A DNA stretch of 64,000 nucleotides from Eubacteriales bacterium (GTDB lineage Bacteria; Bacillota; Clostridia; Lachnospirales; Lachnospiraceae). How positions within the stretch are numbered: position 1 is the first letter of the stretch; each line of letters starts with the position of its first letter. The stretch spans positions 1-64,000 of the forward strand of contig JAUNPS010000004.1 in the NCBI GenBank assembly GCA_030536575.1, written 5' to 3'. The notes beneath the pieces were generated by a model. That model did no database searches. It saw only the letters and a list, made by a program, of their open reading frames with translations, and was not told the origin of the DNA. A program made the translations under genes and the position numbers. This document shows, piece after piece, positions 1-8,671 of this stretch.

Positions 1-1
1 T

Positions 2-1156
2 GGGGGACTGTTGGATTCGGACGGGGAGCTTTCGGATTCGGATGAGGAACTGGCGGAGACGTTTTGGAATCTGGCGGCGGAGATGGAGGCAGGGGCCAGC
101 ATGTCCGTGCAGGACGGATTCGTTGGCGGAACGCTGCTGACCTGCCGGGAATATGAGACGGCTCTTGGGACGCTGCGAATTATCTGCGCGGTTCCGCAGT
201 TTGAGCTGATAAAAGATGTGATGTGGCTTTATGTCAGCATTATTATTTTAATGGTTATTCTGGCAGTTCTGACGTTTGTGTTCCTGAAGACGTATACCCG
301 GAGGCTCGTGGTGCCGATTCAGGATTTGAAGGAACGGATGGATCAGACGGGAATTCAGAACCTGGAGGAGCTGTCCGGACTGACGGATGATAAAAATGAG
401 CTGGAAGAGATTACGGCGCTGAAAAAAGGGTATAATCGGCTGATCGCCAGGATTAAGGAGGGAATGCTTCGGGAGAAGAAGCTGGAGAGCCTTCAGGTGC
501 AGGCGAATCTGGATACGCTGCAGGCCCAGATTAATCCGCATTTTATCAATAATACGCTTAGTGTGATTTCTTACAGGGGGACGCTTCTGGGAGACGACGA
601 AATCTGCGAGGTGTGTAACAGTCTTTCTGCAATGATGAAGTTTTCCGCGAATACGAAAAAGCGGATTGTGACGGTGCGGGAGGAGCTGGACTATGTGGAA
701 GCCTATATGCAGCTTTTGAAATATCGCCATCAGGATAAATTCGAATACCGGATTCAGGTGGAAAAGGAGCTGTATCCGCAGCGCCTTCCGAAGGTGGTCA
801 TTCAGCAGCTTGTGGAGAACAGTATGAGCCATGGGTATCGGACGCCCCATGAAAAGATGACGGTGGAGGTGACCGGATGGGTGCAGGATGGATGGTGGTA
901 CATTCAGGTTTGCGACAATGGGGACGGTTTTGACGAAAGCGTGCTGGAAAGGCTGCGGACGGAGATGGAGCGGGTGCGCAGGGAGATTTTGGATGAACAC
1001 CGGATTCAGGAGATGGAAATTGGGGGAATGGGGATTATGAATATTTATTCACGGATGCTGCTTCTGCACAGCCAGAATTTCCGGCTGGAGATTGAGAATA
1101 TGGAGGCGGGGGCCAAGGTGGTTCTGTGCTCGGTGATGGAGGAAGAGCTGGAATGA
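2..1156 (+). CDS. Sensor histidine kinase, YesM type (5' end cut by window edge)
   Basis: The frame is open to the left edge, so the N-terminal sensor part is missing. From the first visible residues there is the end of an extracytoplasmic region, a membrane segment at about residues 70-92 (counting from the TTG at 11), a HAMP-like linker, and a His_kinase domain with the phospho-acceptor in QINPHF (His about 177). The N box QQLVENSMSHG and the ATP-lid motif DNGDGF follow. In this family the kinase phosphorylates an AraC-type response regulator, and such a regulator lies 340 bp downstream. The pair probably senses a sugar taken up by the importer beyond it. Confidence 0.9.
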   Translation, partial: GGLLDSDGELSDSDEELAETFWNLAAEMEAGASMSVQDGFVGGTLLTCREYETALGTLRIICAVPQFELIKDVMWLYVSIIILMVILAVLTFVFLKTYTRRLVVPIQDLKERMDQTGIQNLEELSGLTDDKNELEEITALKKGYNRLIARIKEGMLREKKLESLQVQANLDTLQAQINPHFINNTLSVISYRGTLLGDDEICEVCNSLSAMMKFSANTKKRIVTVREELDYVEAYMQLLKYRHQDKFEYRIQVEKELYPQRLPKVVIQQLVENSMSHGYRTPHEKMTVEVTGWVQDGWWYIQVCDNGDGFDESVLERLRTEMERVRREILDEHRIQEMEIGGMGIMNIYSRMLLLHSQNFRLEIENMEAGAKVVLCSVMEEELE

Positions 1157-1194
1157 GGCCCGGCGGCGCCGGAAACGAAAAGCGCGGGTGTCGA

Positions 1195-1480
1195 GCCGGA
1201 GCGGGCTGGCGGAAGAGTGCCAAGGCGAAGTTTTGCGCCGCAGGGCGGCAGGAAAGGTGCGGGGGCAAGCCGGAGCGGGTCGGCTGAAGAGTGCTAAGGC
1301 GAAGATTTGCGCCGCAAGGCGGCAGGAAAGGTGCGGGGCAAGCCGGAGCAGGGCTGACGGAAGAGCGCCAAGGCGAGGTTTTGCGCCGCAAGGCGGCAGG
1401 AAAGGTGCGGGGGCAAGCCGGAGCAGGGCTGACGGAAGAGTGCCAAGGCGAAGTTTTGCGCCGCAGGGCGGCAGGAAAGG
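1195..1480 (+). repeat. Tandem repeat, about 74 bp x 3.9
   Basis: Four head-to-tail copies of a GC-rich unit lie at 1195-1268 (74 bp), 1269-1341 (73), 1342-1416 (75) and 1417-1480 (partial, 64). Each unit begins GCCGGAGC and contains a TTTGCGCCGCA core followed by GGCAGGAAAGG. The array fills the whole gap between the kinase and its response regulator. The GGAAAGG that ends the last copy lies just before the regulator start, so the ribosome site is partly built from repeat sequence. Unit lengths differ and are not multiples of three, which argues against coding. Confidence 0.9.
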
Positions 1481-1494
1481 AATGGGGACAAGAC

Positions 1495-2958
1495 ATGATT
1501 GAGGTATTCATTGCGGAAGATGAATTCGGTGCGAGGGAACAGATCAAGCTGCTGGTCAGCCGCTTTCCGGAATTTCAAGTGGTGGGCGAAGCGGATAATG
1601 GGGACAAAGCCGTGGAAGAAGTACGCCGCCTGCGCCCTGACCTGCTCCTGACCGACATCCGGATGCCGGGAAAAAGCGGCCTGGAACTGGTGGAGGAGAT
1701 TTCCTCCCTGAAGCCGCGCATCGAAATGGTGGTTATCAGCGGCTATTCGGATTTCGAATACGCCCAAAGCGCCATGAAAAGCGGCTGCCAGGACTATCTT
1801 TTAAAGCCTGTCAGCCCGAAGCAGTTCCGGCAGATGATGGAGCGTCTCGCGGAGCGGATAATGGAATCCCAGATGGAGGAGCGCGCCCGGCTTTTTCGCG
1901 CCATTGTCCGGAATCAGCAGGTGGAAGAAGACCGCCTGAAAAAATATTTCCCATGCGAAAATTATCACCTGGCTCTGGTGCGCAAGCTGGGCCTGCCCGG
2001 CGCGGCTGAAAGAGACGGGAATCTCCAGATTATGTCCGAAATGCAGGAATGGAACTGCATTTATGGGAGAGATGTTCAGGAAGCCCTTTATCTGTGGCCG
2101 ATGCAGGCGTTTGGCGTCCAGAATTTCGAAAAACGGCAGCAGGAAAAAGGAGAAGAGGACGGCGTTTATTTTACCGTGCTTTCGTACAGCCGGGGAATCC
2201 GGGTGGAAGAAATTCCGGGATGTGTCCGGGAACTGTACGGCGCGCTGGACCGGCAGCTTGTGCTTGGAAAGAGCCAGGTTCTGCGGATGGAGCACCTGAC
2301 GGAACGGGAAAAAGGAAAAAAGGCGGACTTACATCCGTTGGAACATTTTGTGCAGAAGCAGGAGTGGGAGAAGGCGGAAAAGGAGTTGGCCAAGCTGTTT
2401 GCGTGGTATGAGGAAAATAGCTGGCCCCTGCGGCGGATCGAATCGGATATCAGCTATTTGCTGGCGGATTTAGCGCGGAAGATGAATCAGGAGGCGGATT
2501 TTCGGGGCTATATGGAAGAAATTTACTGTTATGCCAGGGATATGAAAGAGCTTCAGGACGCATTGCTGGACTACATCCATAATACCTTCCAGGAGCAGAA
2601 AACCCAGGCCGAAAAAGTAGACACGGAACAATTCCTGGAAAATGTGAAAGCTTTTATTCGGGAAAATGCCAAAAGAACGCTTTCTTTACAGGAAGTCAGC
2701 GAAACCTTTCACGTATCGTTGTCCTACATGAGCCGTATGTTTAAAAAGTACACCGGAATGAATTTTAATGAATATCTGACAAAGCTCAGAATTGAGGAGG
2801 CGTGCCGGCTGTTTCAGGAAAATCCGGGTTATTTTGTGAAGGATGTGGCGGATATGGTGGGGATTGCGGATCAATTTTATTTCAGCCGCTTATTCCGCAG
2901 CGTAACCGGGAAAACACCCAGCCAGTATGTAAAAGACCTGGATGAAAACCATACATGA
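1495..2958 (+). CDS. Response regulator, AraC-type output domain
   Basis: The protein has 487 residues. An N-terminal receiver carries acidic residues near 9-10 and the phospho-acceptor in LLTDIRMPG (Asp54). A long middle region of unknown fold follows, then a C-terminal pair of AraC helix-turn-helix motifs ending near the stop. I chose the ATG at 1495 because the receiver begins there; the frame is open further up, but only through the tandem repeat. It is the cognate partner of the upstream kinase. It probably activates the sugar-importer operon starting at 3064, where direct repeats precede the -10 box. Confidence 0.93.
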   Translation: MIEVFIAEDEFGAREQIKLLVSRFPEFQVVGEADNGDKAVEEVRRLRPDLLLTDIRMPGKSGLELVEEISSLKPRIEMVVISGYSDFEYAQSAMKSGCQDYLLKPVSPKQFRQMMERLAERIMESQMEERARLFRAIVRNQQVEEDRLKKYFPCENYHLALVRKLGLPGAAERDGNLQIMSEMQEWNCIYGRDVQEALYLWPMQAFGVQNFEKRQQEKGEEDGVYFTVLSYSRGIRVEEIPGCVRELYGALDRQLVLGKSQVLRMEHLTEREKGKKADLHPLEHFVQKQEWEKAEKELAKLFAWYEENSWPLRRIESDISYLLADLARKMNQEADFRGYMEEIYCYARDMKELQDALLDYIHNTFQEQKTQAEKVDTEQFLENVKAFIRENAKRTLSLQEVSETFHVSLSYMSRMFKKYTGMNFNEYLTKLRIEEACRLFQENPGYFVKDVADMVGIADQFYFSRLFRSVTGKTPSQYVKDLDENHT

Positions 2959-3021
2959 CAAATTTTTCTATGGAGGATGCAAAAATCTTCCATGTAAGAA
3001 TGGCAAAGACCTCTTTATAAT
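2959..3021 (+). promoter_or_regulatory. Promoter and likely AraC-type operator before the importer operon
   Basis: A TATAAT -10 box lies at 3016-3021 with no good -35. Two imperfect direct repeats of the form CAAAWWTYTTCYATG occur at about 2959-2972 and 2980-2994, some 21 bp apart (two helical turns). This is the usual geometry of AraC-family sites. The same stretch also reads as an imperfect inverted repeat (ATGGAGGAT / ATCTTCCAT). The absence of a -35 together with upstream repeats suggests an activated promoter; the activator is inferred to be the regulator encoded just upstream. Confidence 0.55.
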
Positions 3022-3063
3022 GAGTGTATCAGAAACGAACACCAAATAAGGAGGTCATTTTTT

Positions 3064-4377
3064 ATGAAAAAGAAACAGTTAGCAGTTTGGATGGCAGCAG
3101 CGGCAGCCCTTACGGGCGTATGCGGCGGGACAATGAGCGCCTGCGCGGAGGAAACCTATTACGACGAAACCGTGACCCTGACGCTTCTGGTTGACCAGGG
3201 GTGGCTGGACACCTACGGAGAGGCTCTGGAGGCCCTTTCCGATGCGGCGCTTGAGAAATACAACATTGAAATCGATCTGGAAAATAAGACCAACGGTTCC
3301 GATGGGGACAATCTCGTAAAAACCCGTCTGGCAGCCGGAGAAATGACGGATCTGCTGATTTTTAACTCCGGCGCGCAGCTCACCGCATTAAATCCGGCGG
3401 AATATTTCGTGGATTTAACGGACTACGATTTTATGGACAATGTGCAGGAGATTTTTAAGGAATCGGTGACGATTGACGGAAAAGTTTACGGAACGCCGGT
3501 TTCCAGCAGCAACGTAGCCGGAATCGTTTATAACAAACAGGTTTACGAGGATCTGGGCCTGGAAATTCCGAAGACCTGGGACGAGTTCCTGAGCAATATG
3601 GAAGCGTGCGAAGCGGCAGGCTATACCGGAATCATGGGAACCTGCGGAGATGCATGGTCTTCCCAGTATACGTTTCTGGCGGACTACTATAACGTAGCGG
3701 CTGCAGAACCGGATTTTGCGGCAGAATTTGAAGCAGGTACGGCGAAATTTGCCACCACTCCAGCGGCTCTGCGCTCCTGGGAAAAGTTAAGCGACCTGCA
3801 GAATCATATGAACAGCGATTACATGGCCACAACGGTTACGGATGGGTTTGATAAGATGCTGGAAGAAAATGCGCCGGTACATTGGCCGATGACCAGCCAG
3901 TTTTTCTCCTATATGGACTCGTTAAGTTCCAGAGAAGACGCGGAAATGTTCGGTATTTTCCCGATTCCGAGCGACGATGAAAGCGTAAACGGATTCACTG
4001 TGTGGATGCCGAACGGCCTTTATATAAATAACGACAGCGAAAATGTGGAAGCGGCGCTGACGTTCATGGAATTCTGGGTTTCCGAAGAAGGAATGGACGT
4101 GTTTAAGGAACATGCGCAGGCGGATGGCCCGTACCTGATCGAAGGCGTAGAGCTTCCGGAAGATTCTTACGAGGGCGTTCTGGAATTGCAGAGCTATTTT
4201 GACGAGGGCAAGACCGGCCTGGCACTGGAATTTTTGACCGCATTAAAGGGCGCGAGCTGCGACCAGATTTGCGTAGAGTGTATCAGCGGCGCGATGACAG
4301 CGGAAGAAGCGGCGCAGGTTTACGACGAGGACTGCGAAAAAATGGCGCAGCAGCTTGGACTGGAAGGCTGGGAGTAA
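3064..4377 (+). CDS. Sugar ABC transporter substrate-binding lipoprotein (family 1)
   Basis: The 437-residue protein starts with a Lys-rich signal peptide and a plausible lipobox (MSAC, Cys about 26). The body has the hinge-and-lobe pattern of family 1 solute-binding proteins, including VYGTPVSSSN and GIVYNKQVYEDLGLE. It would sit on the outer face of the membrane and hand a sugar or oligosaccharide to the two permeases encoded directly downstream. AAGGAGG lies 9 bp before the ATG. No ATPase gene is linked, as is common for CUT1 importers that share a general MsmK-like ATPase. The substrate is unknown. Confidence 0.92.
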   Translation: MKKKQLAVWMAAAAALTGVCGGTMSACAEETYYDETVTLTLLVDQGWLDTYGEALEALSDAALEKYNIEIDLENKTNGSDGDNLVKTRLAAGEMTDLLIFNSGAQLTALNPAEYFVDLTDYDFMDNVQEIFKESVTIDGKVYGTPVSSSNVAGIVYNKQVYEDLGLEIPKTWDEFLSNMEACEAAGYTGIMGTCGDAWSSQYTFLADYYNVAAAEPDFAAEFEAGTAKFATTPAALRSWEKLSDLQNHMNSDYMATTVTDGFDKMLEENAPVHWPMTSQFFSYMDSLSSREDAEMFGIFPIPSDDESVNGFTVWMPNGLYINNDSENVEAALTFMEFWVSEEGMDVFKEHAQADGPYLIEGVELPEDSYEGVLELQSYFDEGKTGLALEFLTALKGASCDQICVECISGAMTAEEAAQVYDEDCEKMAQQLGLEGWE

Positions 4378-4380
4378 ATT

Positions 4381-5247
4381 ATGAAGAAGAAGCAGAAAAC
4401 CATTTATTCCGGCTGGTTTCTGGCTCCGGCGCTGATCGTATTCGGCGGCCTGTTTATCCTTCCGACGGTGATTTCCCTGTTTTTCAGTATGACGGTATGG
4501 GATCTGAAAAGCTGGCGTTTCGTAGGGCTGGATAACTTCATCAACTTTTTCTCGGAATATTCCCTGCGGATCGGGATCAAAAACACGTTTATCTACGCGA
4601 TTCTGACCTGTGTGATGAAGGTGGTTATCGGCATGATCTTTGCGGTGATCCTGACTTCGAAAATACGGACGAAGAATCTGGTGCGATCGATTGTGTTTTT
4701 CCCGAATCTGATCAGTACGGTTGCGGTGGGTATTATTTTCAGCGCGCTTATGCATCCTTCCAAGGGTCTCTTTAATGAGATCCTTGGGATGGTGGGGCTT
4801 CCGGCGGTGGACTGGCTGGGAAACCGGAATATTGCGCTTTATTCCGTGATTATGGTGGATGTGTGGAAGGGCGTCGGGGTTGCGACGGTGATCTACATTG
4901 CAGGAATCAGCGCGATTCCGAAGGATTATTATGAGGCGGCTTCGCTGGACGGGGCGACGGGCCTTCAGCAGTTCTGGAAGATTACGGTGCCGCTGTGCCG
5001 TTCGTCAATGAATTCGGTGATTATTCTGGCGTTTATCGGAGGAATGCGCACGTTTGACCTGATCTGGTCGATGACCGGAGGCGGGCCGGGATTTGCGACG
5101 GATACGTTGGCGTCGGTGATTTATAAGCAGTATGCGGCGGGATTTTATGGAATGTCGACCGCTGGAAATGTGATTATGTTTGTGGTGATTGCGGTGATTG
5201 CGTTCCCGCTCTTTAACTATCTGACCAGTAAGGAGGTGGAAGTCTGA
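4381..5247 (+). CDS. CUT1 sugar ABC transporter permease, MalF/UgpA-like
   Basis: The 288-residue membrane protein has about six hydrophobic segments and the EAA loop YYEAASLDGATGLQQFW, which contacts the ATPase. It starts 3 bp after the binding-protein stop, with GGGAG in the end of that gene as ribosome site. It pairs with the next gene to form the membrane channel. Length and motif are normal for the family. Confidence 0.94.
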   Translation: MKKKQKTIYSGWFLAPALIVFGGLFILPTVISLFFSMTVWDLKSWRFVGLDNFINFFSEYSLRIGIKNTFIYAILTCVMKVVIGMIFAVILTSKIRTKNLVRSIVFFPNLISTVAVGIIFSALMHPSKGLFNEILGMVGLPAVDWLGNRNIALYSVIMVDVWKGVGVATVIYIAGISAIPKDYYEAASLDGATGLQQFWKITVPLCRSSMNSVIILAFIGGMRTFDLIWSMTGGGPGFATDTLASVIYKQYAAGFYGMSTAGNVIMFVVIAVIAFPLFNYLTSKEVEV

Positions 5248-6080
5248 TGCGCAAAAAAAAGATCAAGCTGGCGATTGCGGATGTGCTGGTGCTGGGCGGC
5301 GCGCTGCTGATTTTCGGGGTTCCGCTGTATTTCCTGGTGATCAATTCGTTTAAGAGCCAGAAGGATGCGCGGCAATTGAGCATTGCGTGGCCGGAGAGCT
5401 TCCACATTGCGGAGAATTATTATGAGGCGTTTTCGAATCAGCATTTTATGATCGTCCGGGCGTTTTTTAACAGTGTGATCATTACGTTTTTTTCGGTGCT
5501 GGGCCTGCTGATTATCTGTTCCATGGCGGGGTATGTGATTCAGCGGCGGAAAGATCGGATGACGAAGATTGCGAATGCAATGATCCTGACGGGGCTGATG
5601 ATTCCGCCGGCGATTATGCCGACCATTTGGGTGATGCAGAAGATTGGGATTTATAAGACGATTTTTGGAATGGTGCTGGTGGAGATTGCGCTGGGGATTC
5701 CGTTTACGACGATGCTGTTCCGGGGGTATATGGGGTCGATTCCGAAGGAGATTGAGGAGGCGGCCATGATTGATGGGTGTGGGAAATTCCGGATTTTCGG
5801 GTCGGTGATTGCGCCGCTTTTGACGCCGATTGCGTCGACGGTGGTGGTTCTGCAGGCGGTGACGGTGTTTAATGATTTTGTGAATCCGCTGTATTTCCTG
5901 CCGGGGAATGACAATGTGACGATTCAGTTGACGCTTTATAATTTCATGGGGAAATTTGCCAGTAAGTATAATCTGCTGTTTGCGGATATTGTGCTGGTGA
6001 CGATTCCGATGCTGCTGCTGTTTATTTTCTTTAATCGGAAGATTATTGATGGGATGGCGGCTGGAGCGGTGAAGGGATAA
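5247..6080 (+). CDS. CUT1 sugar ABC transporter permease, MalG/UgpE-like
   Basis: The 277-residue protein has six predicted membrane spans and the EAA loop EEAAMIDGCGKFRIFG. Its ATG shares one base with the TGA of the preceding permease and is preceded by AAGGAGG, so the two are translationally coupled. It is the second half of the importer channel. Third codon positions are strongly G-ending here and in the next gene. Confidence 0.94.
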   Translation: MRKKKIKLAIADVLVLGGALLIFGVPLYFLVINSFKSQKDARQLSIAWPESFHIAENYYEAFSNQHFMIVRAFFNSVIITFFSVLGLLIICSMAGYVIQRRKDRMTKIANAMILTGLMIPPAIMPTIWVMQKIGIYKTIFGMVLVEIALGIPFTTMLFRGYMGSIPKEIEEAAMIDGCGKFRIFGSVIAPLLTPIASTVVVLQAVTVFNDFVNPLYFLPGNDNVTIQLTLYNFMGKFASKYNLLFADIVLVTIPMLLLFIFFNRKIIDGMAAGAVKG

Positions 6081-6081
6081 G

Positions 6082-6912
6082 GTGAATGGGATGTACCGGG
6101 TGAAGCGGATCAATGGGTATACGTGGTTGATTGGAGATGATATTCGGGAGGATTTTACGGCGACGATGGTGCTGGTGGCCGGGAAGGAAAGGGCGGCGCT
6201 GGTGGATACGGGGTGCGGCGTGGGGGATTTGAAGGCGCTGGTGGGTTCGTTGACGGAGCTGCCGTTGACGGTGCTGACGTCGCATGTGCATTTGGATCAT
6301 ATTGGGGGGCATGCGTTGTTTGGCGGGGCGCGGGATCAGATTTTCGCGTCTGCGCTGGAGATGGAGGAGTGGCTTCGGAGCGGGGAGCCGGAACATTTTC
6401 TGGAGGAGCGGCTGCGGTTTTTGCGGGCGGCTGTGGAAGGAGACGAGGAGCGCTACCGGATTTTTGAGAAGAATCTTGTGAGGGACTGGCATTTTTCGTG
6501 GAAGCCGCTGCGGGATGGGATGCGGTTTGACTTGGGCGGCGTGGTGCTGGAGACGTGTATGGTTCCGGGACATACGAAGGAATCGTTTGTTTTTGTGGAG
6601 CGGGAGAGCGGCAATGCGTTTGTGGGGGATTCTATTAACCCGACGCCGTGGATTTTTCCGGAGAGCGGGACTGGGGTGGCGGAATATGGCAGGTCGGTGG
6701 AGCGCTTTCGGGAAAAGTTTCCGGAGGTGCGGCATCTCTACAGCGGTCATTGTATGGAGGATATTGGGGTTCAGACGATTTCGGATACGCTGGAATGTGT
6801 GAAAGAAGTTGTGGAAGGGGCGCGGGACCCTGTGGTAGAATGTTATAAAGGCAAAGTGTTTCAGCATGTGAAGAACAGTGTGACGATGTTTTATACGGAG
6901 CGCTTTGTGTGA
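6082..6912 (+). CDS. Metallo-beta-lactamase-fold hydrolase
   Basis: The protein has up to 276 residues with an intact metal-binding motif, SHVHLDHIGGH, in the N-terminal third, plus later VPGHTKES and YSGHC histidines, as in glyoxalase II-like enzymes. The first in-frame start is GTG at 6082, 1 bp after the permease stop. An ATG at 6091 (MYRVKR) has AAGG at a better distance and may be the true start. The tight link to the sugar importer suggests a role in processing the imported compound. The substrate cannot be told from sequence. Confidence 0.88.
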   Translation: MNGMYRVKRINGYTWLIGDDIREDFTATMVLVAGKERAALVDTGCGVGDLKALVGSLTELPLTVLTSHVHLDHIGGHALFGGARDQIFASALEMEEWLRSGEPEHFLEERLRFLRAAVEGDEERYRIFEKNLVRDWHFSWKPLRDGMRFDLGGVVLETCMVPGHTKESFVFVERESGNAFVGDSINPTPWIFPESGTGVAEYGRSVERFREKFPEVRHLYSGHCMEDIGVQTISDTLECVKEVVEGARDPVVECYKGKVFQHVKNSVTMFYTERFV

Positions 6913-7017
6913 GGGGCGGCCCGGCCTGGCGGCATGACCGGATTGCTCGACGCCCGGCGGTGTCACAGCGTGCGGGGCCTGGCGGTTTCGAAGTTTCGAA
7001 AAGAAAGGATGGAATCT

Positions 7018-7791
7018 ATGTATTGGGACGAACTAACAGCAGATGCATTTCAGAAAGCAGTCGAAGAAACCGGAGTCTGCGTGATTCCGATGGGCGTGGT
7101 GGAGAAGCACGGCAGCCACCTTCCCTTGGGAACCGATATGATCATCGGCAGAACTATCGCGGAAATGGCGGCGAAAATCGAGCCATTCGTCATTTTCCCC
7201 TATTACTGCTTCGGACAGATTAACGAAGCGCGGCACATGCCGGGGGCCATCGCCGTTTCCCCGAAAATGCAGATGGAGCTTTTACAGGAAGTGGTGGACG
7301 AGATCCGCAGGAACGGCTTTAAAAAGATCGTGCTTCTGGAATCCCACGGCGGAAATATTAACTTCCTGAACTATTTCCTCCAGGGACAGCTCCATGAAAA
7401 AAGGGACTACACGGTGTATAAGATCGGTATTTTCGATATTTTGGAGCCGTGCATGAAAGCTTATCCGTCGCCCACTGAGGACGGCCATGCGGCGAAGACG
7501 GAGACGGAGCTGGTGATGGCGTATCATCCGGAGCTGGTGCATATGGATCAGGTGAATCCGGCGGGCGCGCCGAATCAGCACCGGTTGGATCATATGAGCG
7601 GGATTGGGACGCCGGTGAGCTGGTATGCGGATCATCCGACGCATCAGGATGGGGATCCGTGTACGGCGGACAGGGAAGTGGGACAGAAGAAGTATGAGAT
7701 GGCGGCGGAGTATGTGGCCGGGCTGATTAAGAAGATTAAAGAGGATGAAAAGACTGCGGAGTTGATGCAGGAATATTACAGTCAGTGGTAA
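7018..7791 (+). CDS. Creatininase-family amidohydrolase
   Basis: The 257-residue protein has the creatininase metal site EKHGSHLPLGTD near residue 30 and a later LLESHGGN motif. Family members hydrolyse cyclic or linear amides (creatinine, formamides such as those in the MftE and ArfB steps) using two metal ions. I chose ATG 7018 because AAAGGA lies 8 bp upstream and the protein then has the usual family length; the open frame extends to 6934 without a ribosome site. It closes the importer operon, so its substrate may be related to the imported sugar. Confidence 0.88.
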   Translation: MYWDELTADAFQKAVEETGVCVIPMGVVEKHGSHLPLGTDMIIGRTIAEMAAKIEPFVIFPYYCFGQINEARHMPGAIAVSPKMQMELLQEVVDEIRRNGFKKIVLLESHGGNINFLNYFLQGQLHEKRDYTVYKIGIFDILEPCMKAYPSPTEDGHAAKTETELVMAYHPELVHMDQVNPAGAPNQHRLDHMSGIGTPVSWYADHPTHQDGDPCTADREVGQKKYEMAAEYVAGLIKKIKEDEKTAELMQEYYSQW

Positions 7792-7800
7792 AGAGAAGGG

Positions 7801-7845
7801 GTATCGCGGGGGAGTGCCGCCCCTCACGTAAACCTCCCCCGATAC
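7801..7845. terminator. Convergent inverted repeat between genes
   Basis: An inverted repeat, GTATCG(C)GGGGGAG at 7801-7814 and CTCCCCCGATAC at 7834-7845, lies where the plus-strand creatininase gene and the minus-strand regulator converge. There is no long T tract and the right arm lies inside the regulator coding end, so termination activity is uncertain. Confidence 0.35.
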
Positions 7846-8651
7846 TCACTCGGCGTATACCCCGTCATCTTCTTAAAAACCTTACTAAAATACTGCGCAT
7901 TATACCCAAACCCACAAGCCATCGCCACCTCATTCACCGGAATCCCCGGCCTCTCCAGAAAAAGCCTCTGCGCCATCTCAATCCGCCTCCGCGTCACAAA
8001 AGAAGAAAACTTCTCCCCAGTCTCCGAACTGAACACCTTCCCCAGATAATCCACATTCACAAACAAAATCTCATGCGCCACAAAATTCAGCGTCAGCCGC
8101 TCATCCCCCAGATACTCCTCCACAAGCTCCACCATCCGCTGCGTCAGCTCATTCTTATACCGCTGCCCGTCAGGCTTCTTCCCCGCCTCCGCCGGAGACA
8201 GCACATCCGCCACCACACTCTTCAAATGTGCATAATCACTCTCCATCTGTTCCAGATAACGGCTCTTCTCCTTCTGCGCCGCCATCCGCCGCGTCATCGA
8301 ATCCAACAACTCATGAATGGAATCAATACTGCACGGTTTCAGCAGATAATCCTGCACATGATATTTCATTGCCTGGCGCGCAAAGGTAAACTCATCGTAA
8401 CCGGAAAGAATCGCACACAGCGTATCCGGCGAAATTGCCGACACTTCCCGAATCAGCGAAAGCCCATCCATCAGCGGCATTTTTAGATCCGTAATCAGAA
8501 AATCCGGCGGATTCTCCCGCACCTTCTGAAGCGCCTCCACCCCATTCGCAGCGCCTTCCACCTTCGTAATCCCAAAACGCTTCCAATCGCAGTTCTCCAA
8601 AATCCCATTTCGAATCTGTTCCTCATCATCAACCATCAAGAGCCGGTACAT
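7824..8651 (-). CDS. Response regulator, AraC-type output domain
   Basis: The 275-residue protein has a receiver domain (MYRLLMVDDE start, phospho-acceptor Asp55 in LITDLKMP) joined by a short linker to a C-terminal AraC helix-turn-helix pair with GYNAQYFSKVFKK. It follows its kinase gene (8672-10477) by 20 bp on the same strand. The likely targets are the divergent plus-strand genes, where 21-bp-spaced direct repeats precede the binding-protein gene at 11853. Confidence 0.94.
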   Translation of the reverse strand: MYRLLMVDDEEQIRNGILENCDWKRFGITKVEGAANGVEALQKVRENPPDFLITDLKMPLMDGLSLIREVSAISPDTLCAILSGYDEFTFARQAMKYHVQDYLLKPCSIDSIHELLDSMTRRMAAQKEKSRYLEQMESDYAHLKSVVADVLSPAEAGKKPDGQRYKNELTQRMVELVEEYLGDERLTLNFVAHEILFVNVDYLGKVFSSETGEKFSSFVTRRRIEMAQRLFLERPGIPVNEVAMACGFGYNAQYFSKVFKKMTGYTPSEYRGRFT

Positions 8652-8671
8652 AGGTTCCTCCTTCTCAAAGT

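Noticed and set aside
1188-1502. Frames through the 74-bp repeats, including an N-terminal extension of the response regulator
   Set aside because: The receiver domain starts exactly at ATG 1495, and the repeat-encoded residues resemble no protein.
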